Assembly (NCBI RefSeq): GCF_905475465.1
Contig: NC_062259.1
Span: 6,458,501 to 6,522,500 of the forward strand
Length of the DNA stretch: 64,000 nucleotides
Direction of reading: 5' to 3'
Origin: Pieris napi
Lineage: Eukaryota > Arthropoda > Insecta > Lepidoptera > Pieridae
Of the stretch, positions 46,201-56,562 are shown one piece after another (position 1 is the first letter of the stretch; the number at the start of each line of letters is the position of its first letter). Under the pieces are notes generated by a model, which saw nothing but the letters and a program-made list of their open reading frames with translations, made no database searches and was not told where the DNA came from. The translations under genes were made by a program, and so were the position numbers.

Positions 46201-49200
46201 TGCTAAACAATACGAAAGTATATTGAAACATGGCCTGTAGCATCTAGGCTCAAGAGTTGGAATGCTTTAAAGTGATCTCGACACTTCTTATTTCCCAATC
46301 ATAAATGAATCAAGTACATTACAAAAAGCTCAACACGACGATAAGGAAGGTAACAGACAAGTTATCGGGTCTGTTACAAACTGTAAATAAATAAGTCTGA
46401 ACCTGGAACGGAAGGGGGCTTTCAGTGGCTTGCCGACTCGCCCAACCCACGAGTTAAAAATAACAACCAGTTTTTATTGTAGCCAACGCGCCTGTGTGCG
46501 AAAAGGACAAACTTATAGGGCACGTCAGAGAATCCAAGAGAGATGCCAAGCGTAACGGATTTGAGCGTTGTTGTGTGCAATTCCACAAGTTTCGTATTGC
46601 AGTCTGTTTCACCAAAGAATTTATGTACTTACCACCGCACCGCAGAACGGGTAAAAATATTTTAAACTTTTGCTATTCTGGCATCTAAAAGATACATTAC
46701 AATTTTAAAAAAAGCCTATCGATTCCAGCCTAAATCCTGTTTGACGATTATATTTTTTTTAATATGAATAAATTCTTTCCCAACGACTAAAGGAACTAAA
46801 CGTAACTGTTACATTGATAGTCCACACATTTGTCAAAACAGGTTTACAGGGTCGTCCCTTGACACAATTTGATTGAACTGGTTTTAATTCTTTTCTTTCT
46901 CTTATCATAACGTAAATTACATACTTGGAAATAATTTACGCTACTTTTCTATTGCGGAATCAACATTCTTTTTAAAATTTTACACAGCCATGAATTAGCA
47001 TGCGATAGAACAATTAGTTTTTAATAATACGTCATCATTGAATTTAAATTATATAGTGCGTACTTAGGTTAGTAAAAACAATAGCACTAAAAAAATATAA
47101 CATACATCGCTCTACAGATTAAATTATTTTGATCATAATGTAACGAAAACCATCATACAAATATTGCTTCGTAATATTGGCAAATGTTACCTTTCGTGAA
47201 TAAGCTGAGTTCCTTTGTGTCGTATGTATGCCTTATTACTGCTTAAACTAGTTATTTGTTGTAAAGCGATTTCGAGAGCTATTGATACATAACTATTATT
47301 ATGCCTTATAAATTCAGTACGTTATCAATTAATTTTAATTTCCTCAACGACGTTTTCATGAGGTTTTATGAAACTATTCTTTTAGCCGGATATTATGTGA
47401 AGCACAACTAATTTACTTTATCATGACTAATACCAGCACATTTGCGGTTTCCATTCACTGCCTACATTGTGTATGCGAGTATTTTAGTTACTTCTTTTAA
47501 AAATTTGAGTAACAAACCAAACAGACAAATTGTCTTTGATTAATTTTTATTTATGTATAATTGATGTTTCAACCGTACTTTATAGTAAATAAAATAAACT
47601 TATTTTAAATCTACCTTTGCACGATCTAGGTCCGATACTTAAGTTGAGTCAATATGTTGTTTGCGTTTGGTAGCATTTTCGATGGCGTAGAGAACATTTT
47701 TTATGAAATAGTGCATCGAATAATATATCTGTATTATAATGAGCAAGCGATAGTAGCTGATAATATTGGAAACGAGGTCAGGCACTTATAACACAATATA
47801 AGTAGATCAAGGTCAAGGTCAGTTTTACAAATTAAAAGCACAACTGTGTGACAAAGAAACAGTGCGAAAATAGCAAACGAATATGTTTACCTTGCGTTCT
47901 AAAGCTATTTGCGGCTAAGATAATATGGCCTAGTTGCTGAAGATGGGTCAAGGTCGACCCTAGCGACACGCACACAGCAGATTAATCCGCAGCGACCTTA
48001 AACGGCGCAAGCCACAATCAGTACATGACAAGATCGAATCAGTGATTACTGAGATATGACCTTGGAATATACATCAGGGTCGTCAAATGAAGTAATCGTG
48101 TCAACGAGATAAAAAATTGTATGTTCCGAAAGGACGGGAAGAGGTGGGGAACGCTCCTTGTACCGACGAGTTGGTGAAACTTGGTCAAGGCTGGCGGCGC
48201 CCCCCGCTCATCGCCTCGTTACGTACGACCAACTCCGAATATAGCCGAATAACCGAACGCCCGCTCGCACCTACTATATCGCGCTTAGTAGATACTAGAT
48301 AGTATGGCTGTGATCGTTACACAAGAAAACAGAGATAAATCAACGTCCATGTTGAGGTACCCAACTATGTCAAGATCTCTACTGTTCTGATTACAAAATC
48401 AATGAAACACTTTTGGCTCTCGAGTTATAAAGCGCTCACAAATCAATCGCTTTATCATTTAACATATAATGTCCACCATTGAATTTCTGACACGATTATT
48501 ACGTTACGTACCGTTTATACCCCTTGCTTTTATATACTGTTAACCATTTTTTTTTAATTTTCAACTAGTTCCCTACAATTGCCGTAATAAGGTAATGCCT
48601 AAAAAATAGAAAGGCCCGGTTTACGAGGCCGCTCTGTCGAAACGCTTAATTCGGGTCAAGGCAGCGCGCCGAAATAGTCGGCTGGCGTGCGCGTTTTTAT
48701 TGTCATCTAACATCTGTCGCGGGCCACGAACGCCTGAACCCGGTCCTTTCTCTCAAAGGTGTGCTACTGGTCATAAATCAAATCTCATTGAATTTTAAAG
48801 ATTACGGTAAAAGTAACTTAAGTGTAAACTCTAATCAGATCCTAATTAGAATTAAAATACATAAGTCAACTAAAGACTTTGGCAAACAACGTATTATAAT
48901 CATTTACGTATGGTGTAATAAAATTGCGTAATTAAATATAGAGAACTATAAAACCAAACACTGAATAGAACATCAGCCTGAATACTGATTACGTTTTAAC
49001 TGTCGCTGTGTGAAACAAGCGTAGCGCGGCGACGCCTCTGATTACGTAAGGTGATGTGAACTGTGAACACCAATTTGTGGGCAAACGTTTGAGAATCAGC
49101 AACGTTTATTTGAAAATATTCTAATGCTGCATTTTCACATAAAACAAATGCATCATTTGAAAGTTTCATCCTTCTCCTAACGTTTGCAATCTTGAGATCC

Positions 49201-51800
49201 AATGTATTTGGAATACATGGTACATAGAAAACTGTATGCATAGTTTTTAAGCTGTAACGTGATACGTGTTCAGGTCACATTTGGGTAGTCCATTGCGACA
49301 GGTCGAGCGAGGCGTCTTGTGAAATGACGCTTGCGCAGCGCACCCCACTGAACGGTCGATTGTGTCGAAATACACGACACAGTCGCTTGAGTATGCTTCA
49401 CTCGAAACTACTACTTAAAAACTGTTTGATAACCGCTTGTTATGATGACAGATGATGATGAATATAAGATGATTGGAGAGGACTTGTTAGATATTTGAGT
49501 GGCTTGTACTTGAGCTACATCACAAAGCGACAAACTTCGAACAGTTTAATGTTTAAAACTGTAAAAGGGTTTCACTATTAAAAAAATACTAGATACAAAA
49601 GTATATGTCTAAACCAACAGTAAAATAGTTTATGCATTACACAAGGCTTGCTTGGTTACAGGTCGGGCGGTGCGAACCTCTCGCAACAGCCGCTATTCGG
49701 GTCACCAACCGATTTGTGAGAATTGTGCCATCTCACATAAGCCTCTGTACTACTACATACCTACTACAATATTTAGGGTATTAAAAATACAATCCCCTGA
49801 AATTTGCGCATTATGCATGATGGATTGAGTCTGTCAAGACCGGATCAAATATGTGGAGATAATAATACACACATATTTATGAAAAACTATTCTGAATAAA
49901 TGACTCAACCCACAAGGGAAACTGCTTATATATGCATATATGCGTGTGAAGTGAATGGACAAGAGATATTAACAATTCAATAACATTTATATATGTATTT
50001 TTGCCAAATAATTACAATAAACTTTCTTTTGGTATTTCGTCAAATTTGGGAAAGCCAAACAGTGTTTCGGGCGTATAATTAAGCAAATATTATCAATACA
50101 CATTTCAATGGAAGTACTAGATGTTGCAAACATCCCAGCATCTGGCGAAACGCGCAATGGCGAGTGGCTCACGCACACATTTACAATCATCTGTTGCGTA
50201 CATGAACGCACAAACAGGCAGCGCGCGCGCCGCATCGCGGCCCCGCTTGCAAGTAGGTCAGGGCGCTATGCCGCAGCGCGTGTTTTAAATTTAGAATGAT
50301 CTGCGCTTCAAACTCCGCCCCATTTGATCACCGAACTAGTGAATACTTAACAGTAATTACGCTACAAGTAAAATTTTTGACTCAATCTCTGAAAACAATA
50401 AAAACTAATTATATTTTAAAGAGAATCTAGTGACGATTAATTAATATAGGGTAAAAATTTAAGTATTATTTGAAAATATGTAAAAAATCTAAATGCGAAT
50501 TATATTACGCATCGAAAATTAATTACACAATTATACACAACATTAAAAACAATGAATAACATATTAAAATATGACAAGGCTGACTAAATGAAAGTAAAGC
50601 AAATTAATTTTGTTGAAAAGTGTCAAAGGCGTTCAATGAATTTACCCCGGTTACCGCTGAAATATAAAGTATTCAGATAGAAAATGACACAAGAAGTAGA
50701 AAACTAGATTGAAACGATTATCAGAATCAATAATACAGCTTCCCAGTTTCTATTTTTAATTTCAGAACGTAATAATAAATATCGACAATTCTTTGTTTCC
50801 TTTCATTCTGATTAGGTTCAACAATGTATTAAAATGTGGCAGATCTAATACGAAATGTGTTAATATCAGGGGGAAATTATTAGACTAATCATAATGATAT
50901 TGATCACTTCAATGAATATGGAACAACCAAATAAGTTTTTCAATTCGAAGACATTAGGTAACGGTTTGGCGTACCGCGTACAATTATTGCCTAATTGTTT
51001 TGAGCAATGGAGTTAAGCAAATCAGAAAGTCGACTTAACTAAAAACTAATCCAATTTGAGCAAGTTCTCATACGAGTTTTTTTTAAAGATAGATAAATAA
51101 CGTATTAGAATTTTTTTAAATATATCTCGGGTTTTCGGATTATATCTGCTTCGTGATAAGATAACGATCAAAACTAGGCGAAGGTCGCAGTTCTCTAAAG
51201 TCTTAACACAGTCACCACCCATCCAATTATTTATGGAAGAAAACCAAATTTAAAAAAATCCTGTTTAAAATAGTAAAAAAGGTTCTTATATCTAAACTTA
51301 CCTTCTAGTTTCATTCCAACATCCAGACATTTCTGGAAACGGCAGAAGGGACACCTTTTCCTCTGGGTTTTATCAATATGACATGCACGTTCTGCTACAC
51401 ATGTGTAAACCTTCTTATTCTGTACGGTCCTCTTAAAGAAACCCTTACAAGATTCACAAGTGAGTAGACCGTAATGGTATCCACTAACTTTGTCTCCACA
51501 AACAGGACAAAGTTCTTCTATCACATCTTTTGTGTCAGTTTGATCACACACTGTCCCAGCTGCGGGTAAGTACGCTCCAGATTCTCCACCAGGACCTGTC
51601 GGAAACAGATAGGAAGCGTCCAAGTTAGCGTACGCGAAGGGTTGGTTATCTGATGTGCATTGGTATGCAGCCCCTTGGGGCACGTATTGCTGTGAGGCTC
51701 CTGATGGTCCACTGCCAGAGCCAGAACCTTCTGGACCGGGACTTAGATCAAAAGGAGACATGTTGAGGGACATGAGGCCTGTCTGCTGGTCCATCGTCAT
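37278..51800 (-). CDS. ftz-f1: Nuclear receptor FTZ-F1 (NR5A family), beta-type isoform
   Basis: Coding exons on the minus strand, in order: 51302-51800, 44676-45298, 42303-42561, 42058-42158, 41065-41207, 37278-37284; 543 aa, phases consistent. FTZ-F1 is a monomeric nuclear receptor that gives competence to the ecdysone pulse at moults. Order of parts: A/B region with MSPFDLSPGPEGSGSGSG; zinc-finger domain 98-163 (C98, C101, C115, C118; C134, C140, C150, C153) with P-box CESCKG (115-120); FTZ-F1 box [20 protein letters not shown] (169-188); a hinge with a sumoylation-type VKQE (227-230); ligand-binding domain about 310-541 ending in the AF-2 helix LLMEML (532-537). An in-frame TAA stands just upstream of the first ATG. 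Intron 1 holds the receptor-site cluster; intron 2 a GC-rich block; the last intron two MITEs. The last exon (only 7 coding nt) is the least certain part. Confidence 0.93.
37634..38060. mobile_element. MITE with 30-bp inverted ends
   Basis: The ends read GGGGGCGTCCATAAATTACG..., with an exact inverse at the right edge (about 30 bp), flanked by TTA (37631-37633 and 38061-38063). The inside is rich in CCCTCCCCC-type runs and CTCACGTGAGA words. The 3-bp TTA duplication suggests a PIF/Harbinger- or ISL2EU-like source; the family is not certain. It lies in the last ftz-f1 intron. Confidence 0.8.
38707..38879. mobile_element. Foldback MITE with about 39-bp arms
   Basis: Left arm CCATAGACGGACCGCATGTT, then GCAGTCAAGACCGACTGCA; the right arm at about 38841-38879 is the inverse with one mismatch (GCAGTC vs GTAGTC). 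The interior is about 95 bp. Target duplication unclear. Inside the last ftz-f1 intron. Confidence 0.75.
40430..40600 (+). mobile_element. Possible mariner-like 5' end
   Basis: GGTGGGCTAAAAAGTTTGTA, then AAATTTGACAACTGTCATAC and TTAGTTTGTGAGAT resemble the 5' end and leader of some insect mariners. No transposase follows; the open frame from 40558 is AT-rich and matches nothing I know. Confidence 0.3.
43400..44520. other. GC-richer block in ftz-f1 intron 2
   Basis: Several hundred bases with frequent CG words (for example CGCGGCGCGGCAACGTCGC near 44027 and GTTGCGGCGCGTCGCGGGCG near 44443) in otherwise AT-rich intron 2 (42562-44675), just downstream of exon 2. No credible exon: the open frames at 43959-44199 have no homology I recognise. 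An internal promoter or enhancer is possible. Confidence 0.4.
43464..43484. promoter_or_regulatory. 21-bp palindrome containing a full CRE
   Basis: GCATTGACGT, G, ACGTCAATGC: perfect 10-bp arms around one base. It contains TGACGTCA (43473-43480), the consensus CREB/ATF site. In intron 2 of ftz-f1. Confidence 0.6.
47775..48065. promoter_or_regulatory. Cluster of NR5A/ROR-type nuclear-receptor half-sites in ftz-f1 intron 1
   Basis: AGGTCA at 47775-47780; TCAAGGTCAAGGTCA at 47807-47821 (two overlapping TCAAGGTCA sites); TCAAGGTCG at 47948-47956; TGACCTTGG at 48057-48065 (complement CCAAGGTCA). The known FTZ-F1 consensus is YCAAGGYCR, and HR3 (ROR-type) uses an AT-rich extension plus RGGTCA. Sites of this length are rare by chance at this density. 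Lies about 3.7-4 kb downstream of the ftz-f1 start codon. Confidence 0.55.
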
Positions 51801-51839
51801 GCTCGGCCGCACTTAGCGGCAATTTATTATAAATCCCTA

Positions 51840-51880
51840 CGACGGCGTTCAACCGAAACAACGTTCACACAGTCACTGAG
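51840..51880 (-). promoter_or_regulatory. Candidate core promoter of the beta-type ftz-f1 transcript
   Basis: On the minus strand an initiator TCAGT (complement of 51875-51879, A at 51877) has GAACG at +28 to +32 (51850-51846), which matches the DPE consensus RGWYV in 4 of 5 positions. It would give a 77-nt leader. No TATA box. Alternatively the exon extends further upstream or is spliced. Confidence 0.3.
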
Positions 51881-52440
51881 TTCACTGGCGGTCTGACCGC
51901 AACACTATCTGCCGCTGGCGGGCTGCACCTGTTCAAGCACTATGGTAAGAGGCACATAAATCCAGCACATTTTGTTCAATAAGAATTTATGGTTAGAACA
52001 GAGAAGGCGCCGAGCGCCGAACTCAGTAAACTATCGCGACGAAAACTGTTGTTGGAGTTTGTTGACGGCGCGCGTCGTTACGATCGCGACAAGTATTGTA
52101 ACCGCAGCAGTACACGTGCCTATCAAGAGAGGTCCCGCGATCGACTGGCGGCCGGCCGGCGACAACGGCGCGCGTGCCGGCGCCTCCCGCATGCGCGCCC
52201 CGCTAACCCGCCCGCCCGCTCGCACAATGGAAAACGATTAGGAGCCCATGTAATAAGTGAAAGTGAGTCGGTGACCCACTTTCCCGCGATCCAGGTCTAT
52301 GTTAGTGCGCGTTCGCGCGGTTGCGCCACCGCGCGGGCGAAGAACGGCGCGGGGGGCGGCCCACTGACCCAGTTGCGCACAGTGCCGCAGCAGGGCAGGG
52401 TTGCCTCGAACAACGAGCTTATGTTTACGTTCGCATAGCA
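51881..52440. other. GC-rich block upstream of ftz-f1
   Basis: Strongly GC- and CpG-rich (for example CGGCCGGCCGGCGACAACGG and CGCGCGGTTGCGCCACCGCG), unlike the surroundings, directly upstream of the ftz-f1 coding start. Open frames on both strands here (52.0-52.46 kb) are a side-effect of few stops in GC-rich DNA. Best read as promoter-proximal DNA or a 5' UTR exon. Confidence 0.5.
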
Positions 52441-53574
52441 TTGGCTCTTGTCTAAAGAGCATTTGCTGTACGTAACAAATCTAATCGTTGCAGTACTCTA
52501 CAAACAAATTCACTATCTTATTTTCAGTAAACGGTGTCAATGTATATTTATTCTATAAGAAAAATATGGTTGCATCAATACTACTCGGTATGGTGTAACA
52601 TTTATGCACACATACATAGATAAAAACGTACGGTAAAAGTTAAGAGAAATTGCGCAAGTTATTATTTTTGACCCTAGTTACTAAGTACCCTTTCTAGGCC
52701 GCGTATAAAATCTTGAGGACTCTTTACAGCGATGGCGTCTCACAATAAGTCTCGTACGTCACGAATTAAATACCAACAGCCATACTAAATAACAATATTT
52801 ATCGGAGAGCTAGCATGTCTCAAACCAACTCATAGCAACTATATTAATAATTAACTCTTAATAACTGAAAATCTATGATCACACGATTCAATATAGGCAA
52901 TAATTATTTTCTCAAAACATAAAACATTAAATTTATTTAATTGTTAATGCAGTTAAGAAACTATTAGAAACATTCAATATTACAGCAGAGTAAATTAAAG
53001 ATCTTGACCTGGATTCGGTTAAAATCAGTCAACGGGTCACGAACGACAGACTGCCTTTGACAGCCTTGTGTCTCGGTGTGTAACGCGAGACGTGTCCTAA
53101 TGTACTAAACATTCAACGCAGAAGTCTTTATGTGACCAGCATAGGAATGCCGACCAATAAAAATTTTTTACAACTGAAAACCTTCAAACTAAAAAGTAAA
53201 AAGTACACGCATGTTTAAAACAAGAGATCGCGGCAAAAAGCCAAAAAGTGTAGGTTTAATTTAGTCCCATTCAATTTGCTTATCCAACGAGCCAATAATT
53301 GAAATCACACGTAAAATCACGTACGCTTCAGTTGCAACTAAAACAACTCAGTTGCGTTCGTATTCTCAAACCACAGGAAAGCACATATTGCGTACAATAC
53401 GTAATGAGTCAATAAGTTTCGATTTCATAATCAAGACCTGAATACCGGATGAAAAAGCGACAGTTGCCGTGGGTACACAAAGTGTGTCATTTTCGCTATC
53501 GTGCAGACGTCGCGACCTCCTACGAAAGTAAGAGTGGTCGACTCACGCGCATTTGCTTTCTTCGCATGCGCAAC

Positions 53575-53582
53575 TGACGTCA
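53575..53582. promoter_or_regulatory. Full CRE upstream of ftz-f1
   Basis: TGACGTCA about 1.8 kb upstream of the ftz-f1 start codon, with a second half-type word GGTGACGTCC about 20 bp further right (53598-53607). Sequence match only. Confidence 0.35.
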
Positions 53583-54384
53583 TGCTTTCTCTGTCGGTGA
53601 CGTCCACTGATGTAACTATCGTAATCCGCAACTATGTAATAGACGCGCCGTCATCGATAATATTATCGGTTCATGATTATATATTATGTGTAATATATGG
53701 GTATATGAATTACGGTTTCCATCTTAATTGTTCATTAGCTGACTGCACTGATAATGCAGACTGAGATAATTTAAGTTTTAGAGATATTTTTCAATAAAGC
53801 CGCGGAGAAAAAAATAATTCAACGGGTTCAAAGGCCGCAGGGATAAAACTTTTTTTTATTATTATTATATATATTATATATAAACGTTAAGAATAGTTAA
53901 ATAATTAAGGAATCGTGTAGAGTACATTTAATGTCATAACCTGAAATAAGTAGGTATATTCGGTATAAAGAAAAATATAACAAATGGAAAATGTTAATAG
54001 AACAATAATATGAAAGAGAATGAATAAAACTTACTTAGAAATGTTCCTATTAAATTTCTCAAGAAAACAATCTAACATCGATAATTCCCGCAGTCTTATA
54101 TAATTTAAAATTTCTTTTCAATTTCTTCTTGTTCACAATATACAATTTCTTTACCGGTAACAATTTTCTAGGTAAGAAATAATTCAAATAATTTGTTTCC
54201 CAGTAAAACGATCAAAGCAATTCTATCTTTCAACTTCATTTACTAATATTGAAATTTAACACGTTAAAAACGTCATTTTATGATTATTTCCAATTAGCCA
54301 ATCTCTCCATTATTCCAAGTAAGTATGATAAAGCTGACAGAGGAGCTTTTCAGTGTCCTTAAATCCATTAATGTTGCTCTAGAG

Positions 54385-54806
54385 CAGTGATTCCCAAAGT
54401 GGTCTATATCGACCCCTAGGGGTCTATGACAACCTGCAAGGGGTCTACGTCAGCGAAAAAAAATTTGGGGGACCATGAAATGAAAATGGGGGTCCACGGT
54501 AGTGAATCTCAACACATACACTGATTCTACCTATTTACTTACATCATACTATCTTATAATATCAAAACATATACATTATTTATAAAAGTACCGACATATC
54601 AGATAAAAAAATATTTTGAGTAGTTTTAATTTAAATTCAATTAATAAATGTATAGATTAATATGTGTTTTTACTTTAAGTTTTTAACACTAAACTTCACT
54701 ACAGTTAGAAATTTACAGGAAATCAATATCAGGTAAGTAGGGGGTCTACCCAGAACGGAAAAACATGGCAAGAGGTCTACGACACAAAAAAGTTTGGGGA
54801 ACTCTG
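54385..54806. mobile_element. hAT-type MITE with perfect 8-bp target duplication
   Basis: Ends CAGTGATTCCCAAAGTGG and, inverted, CAGAGTTCCCCAAACTTT. Flanked on both sides by CTCTAGAG (54377-54384 and 54807-54814). The interior repeats GGGGTCTA words near both ends (subterminal repeats). No coding capacity. The perfect duplication suggests fairly recent movement. Confidence 0.9.
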
Positions 54807-55111
54807 CTCTAGAGTCTAGACAAAGAGAAATTGAAAAATATGGAGGAGGCTTTTACCCTAAAAGGGGCCATTCACAAACTAGACGACTAAAAAAAGAAAT
54901 CTAAATTAATAAAAAAACTTATACTAACAACTTAAGATTAAGGAATGCAAACTAACTAATTTTTGTGTGGATTAATAAAGCTTTAATAATAATAAAAAAA
55001 AATCCATTAATTAATCATGAGTTCTTAGAAGAGCGACTCATTAGCGTTTATGCAAAAATAATTCGAGTAATTGTTTAAATAAATAAATTAAACAGTTTTT
55101 CATTCCGAAAT

Positions 55112-55129
55112 GTCTGTCTGTCTGTCTGT
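55112..55129. repeat. Microsatellite (GTCT)n
   Basis: About four and a half copies of GTCT. Confidence 0.9.
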
Positions 55130-55154
55130 ATGACTTCAAACCTAGTATCTGATG

Positions 55155-55168
55155 GTAACCATGGTAAC
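55155..55168. promoter_or_regulatory. RFX X-box match
   Basis: GTAACCATGGTAAC fits the RFX X-box GTNRCC-(0-3 N)-RGYAAC at every defined position. It sits beside the microsatellite, with no identified gene nearby. Confidence 0.35.
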
Positions 55169-55479
55169 CGTTTTACTATTTAGATTTGTGTGATGTAAAT
55201 TTAAAACAAAAGGCGAAACGATGGTGCGGACTGCTTAATTGTGATTGGTTCATGGAATCCTTAATCTAAGAAGCGAAGACACAACATGTAATAACAATAA
55301 AAGGCCGAATACAGTGAAACTCAGAGAATCGATATAATTAATTGGTATTTCGCGTGATCCGGCATAAGCTCGGTTGGTTTGTGCGTGAGTGGGAAGGATG
55401 GTTAATATATAAGTCAAGAGCAAGGGGTCAGTGGGTCAACTAATTTTCCTTTATTCAACCTCTACGTAAAAGTTTTATT

Positions 55480-55706
55480 GTACAGGGGCAAACAGACAAA
55501 GCTCACCTGATGATACCACCGCTCATGAACAGTGTCACTGCCAGGCTCGCAAGTGCGTTGCCGGCCTTTTAGGAATTGGTACGAACATAAGAATCTTGAA
55601 GAACACTAAATCGAATTGGTACTACTTAAGTAGGCAGCTTCTGCCACATAGTGGTGGTGCGCGGCAAATGGATCCCTAAAAAGCTCAGTTGTGGAACGAC
55701 GGGGTG
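55480..55706 (+). repeat. Lepidoptera-type interspersed repeat (GCGTTGCCGGCC family)
   Basis: Runs GTACAGGGGCAAACAGACAA, then CTCACCTGATGATACCACCG, CTCGCAAGTGCGTTGCCGGC, CACATAGTGGTGGTGCGCGG and CAGTTGTGGAACGACGG. I recognise this as a very common lepidopteran repeat; probably part of a retroelement end, class not resolved. Confidence 0.75.
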
Positions 55707-56277
55707 ATACAATTACCTATTAACATTAATTTATAAGTTTCGTCTGTTACGTTCAAATAATTTGATAGATTCTCCTACACATCAGTAGTCGGAATAGCTA
55801 GGACTCGTAGATTATATCAAACGCGTTTTCTATATAAAAATCTATATTTAGTATACGTAATAATTCGTAGTATTCAATAATATTAATTCCCTTAGTTATA
55901 AGTCTGAAGTAGTTTATAAATATCTGGTAGCTAAACAGTATTGTTAAGCGAATAACTATTATTAAATATAGAATTACTAGTAAAAACTAAAATTGGAAGT
56001 ATTATTTTTATATATATATAATTTGAAAGAACTTGAAAAATTCTTCTTGAAAGACGTTTGAGTAACGATTGGAAACTCGAATAGCTATCGAAGTGGCTAT
56101 CTAACAAGACTTTTGTATTCATAGTACCGCGGTTTGATTTTAACGGTAGCAGGAATTGTGTGGGAAGCCCGTCCAAGTGGTCAAAAACATCGTATACACA
56201 CAAATATTCGTACTAAGTAATAATAATGTAATTTCTCCACTGACGGTATTTTTGGAGAATATTAAGACAAATCACGA

Positions 56278-56562
56278 TTGCTTTGTGAAAAAGGCCTAAA
56301 TATAAAGGTACTAAAATTAAGAAACGATGACGCGAGCATGAATCCAATCAGTCACTATCCAAGCTCACCTACTTTAGCAAACAAAGGCGTTGGTATAATG
56401 TGCTCCAGTATTGGAGATGCTTGGAATAACAAAGTAGTTGTTGCCCAACTCAATAGTTGCAAAGAAACTGACCCGATTCCAAGATACGACGATTTCACTT
56501 GTCCTCAAAATATGTTTCATAATGTTAATCATATACCGTGTGAAACAAAGAATACAGTTTGA
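56278..56562 (+). other. Unassigned 94-codon open frame
   Basis: Open from just after a TAA at 56263; the first ATG is at 56338, giving 74 residues (MNPISHYPSSPTLANKGVGI...). The composition looks protein-like, with cysteines and few runs, unlike most frames in this AT-rich DNA. No family recognised, and no promoter or poly(A) signal stands out. It could be an exon, a tiny gene or chance. Confidence 0.2.

Noticed and set aside
52261..52280. Ecdysone response element near GAGTCGGTGACCC
   Set aside because: Only one half-site fits; the other half deviates at several positions from the RGKTCANTGAMCY consensus.
51972..52462. Arginine- and alanine-rich open frames of up to 149 codons on both strands
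   Set aside because: GC-rich DNA has few stops; both strands are open at once and the translations are low-complexity without homology.
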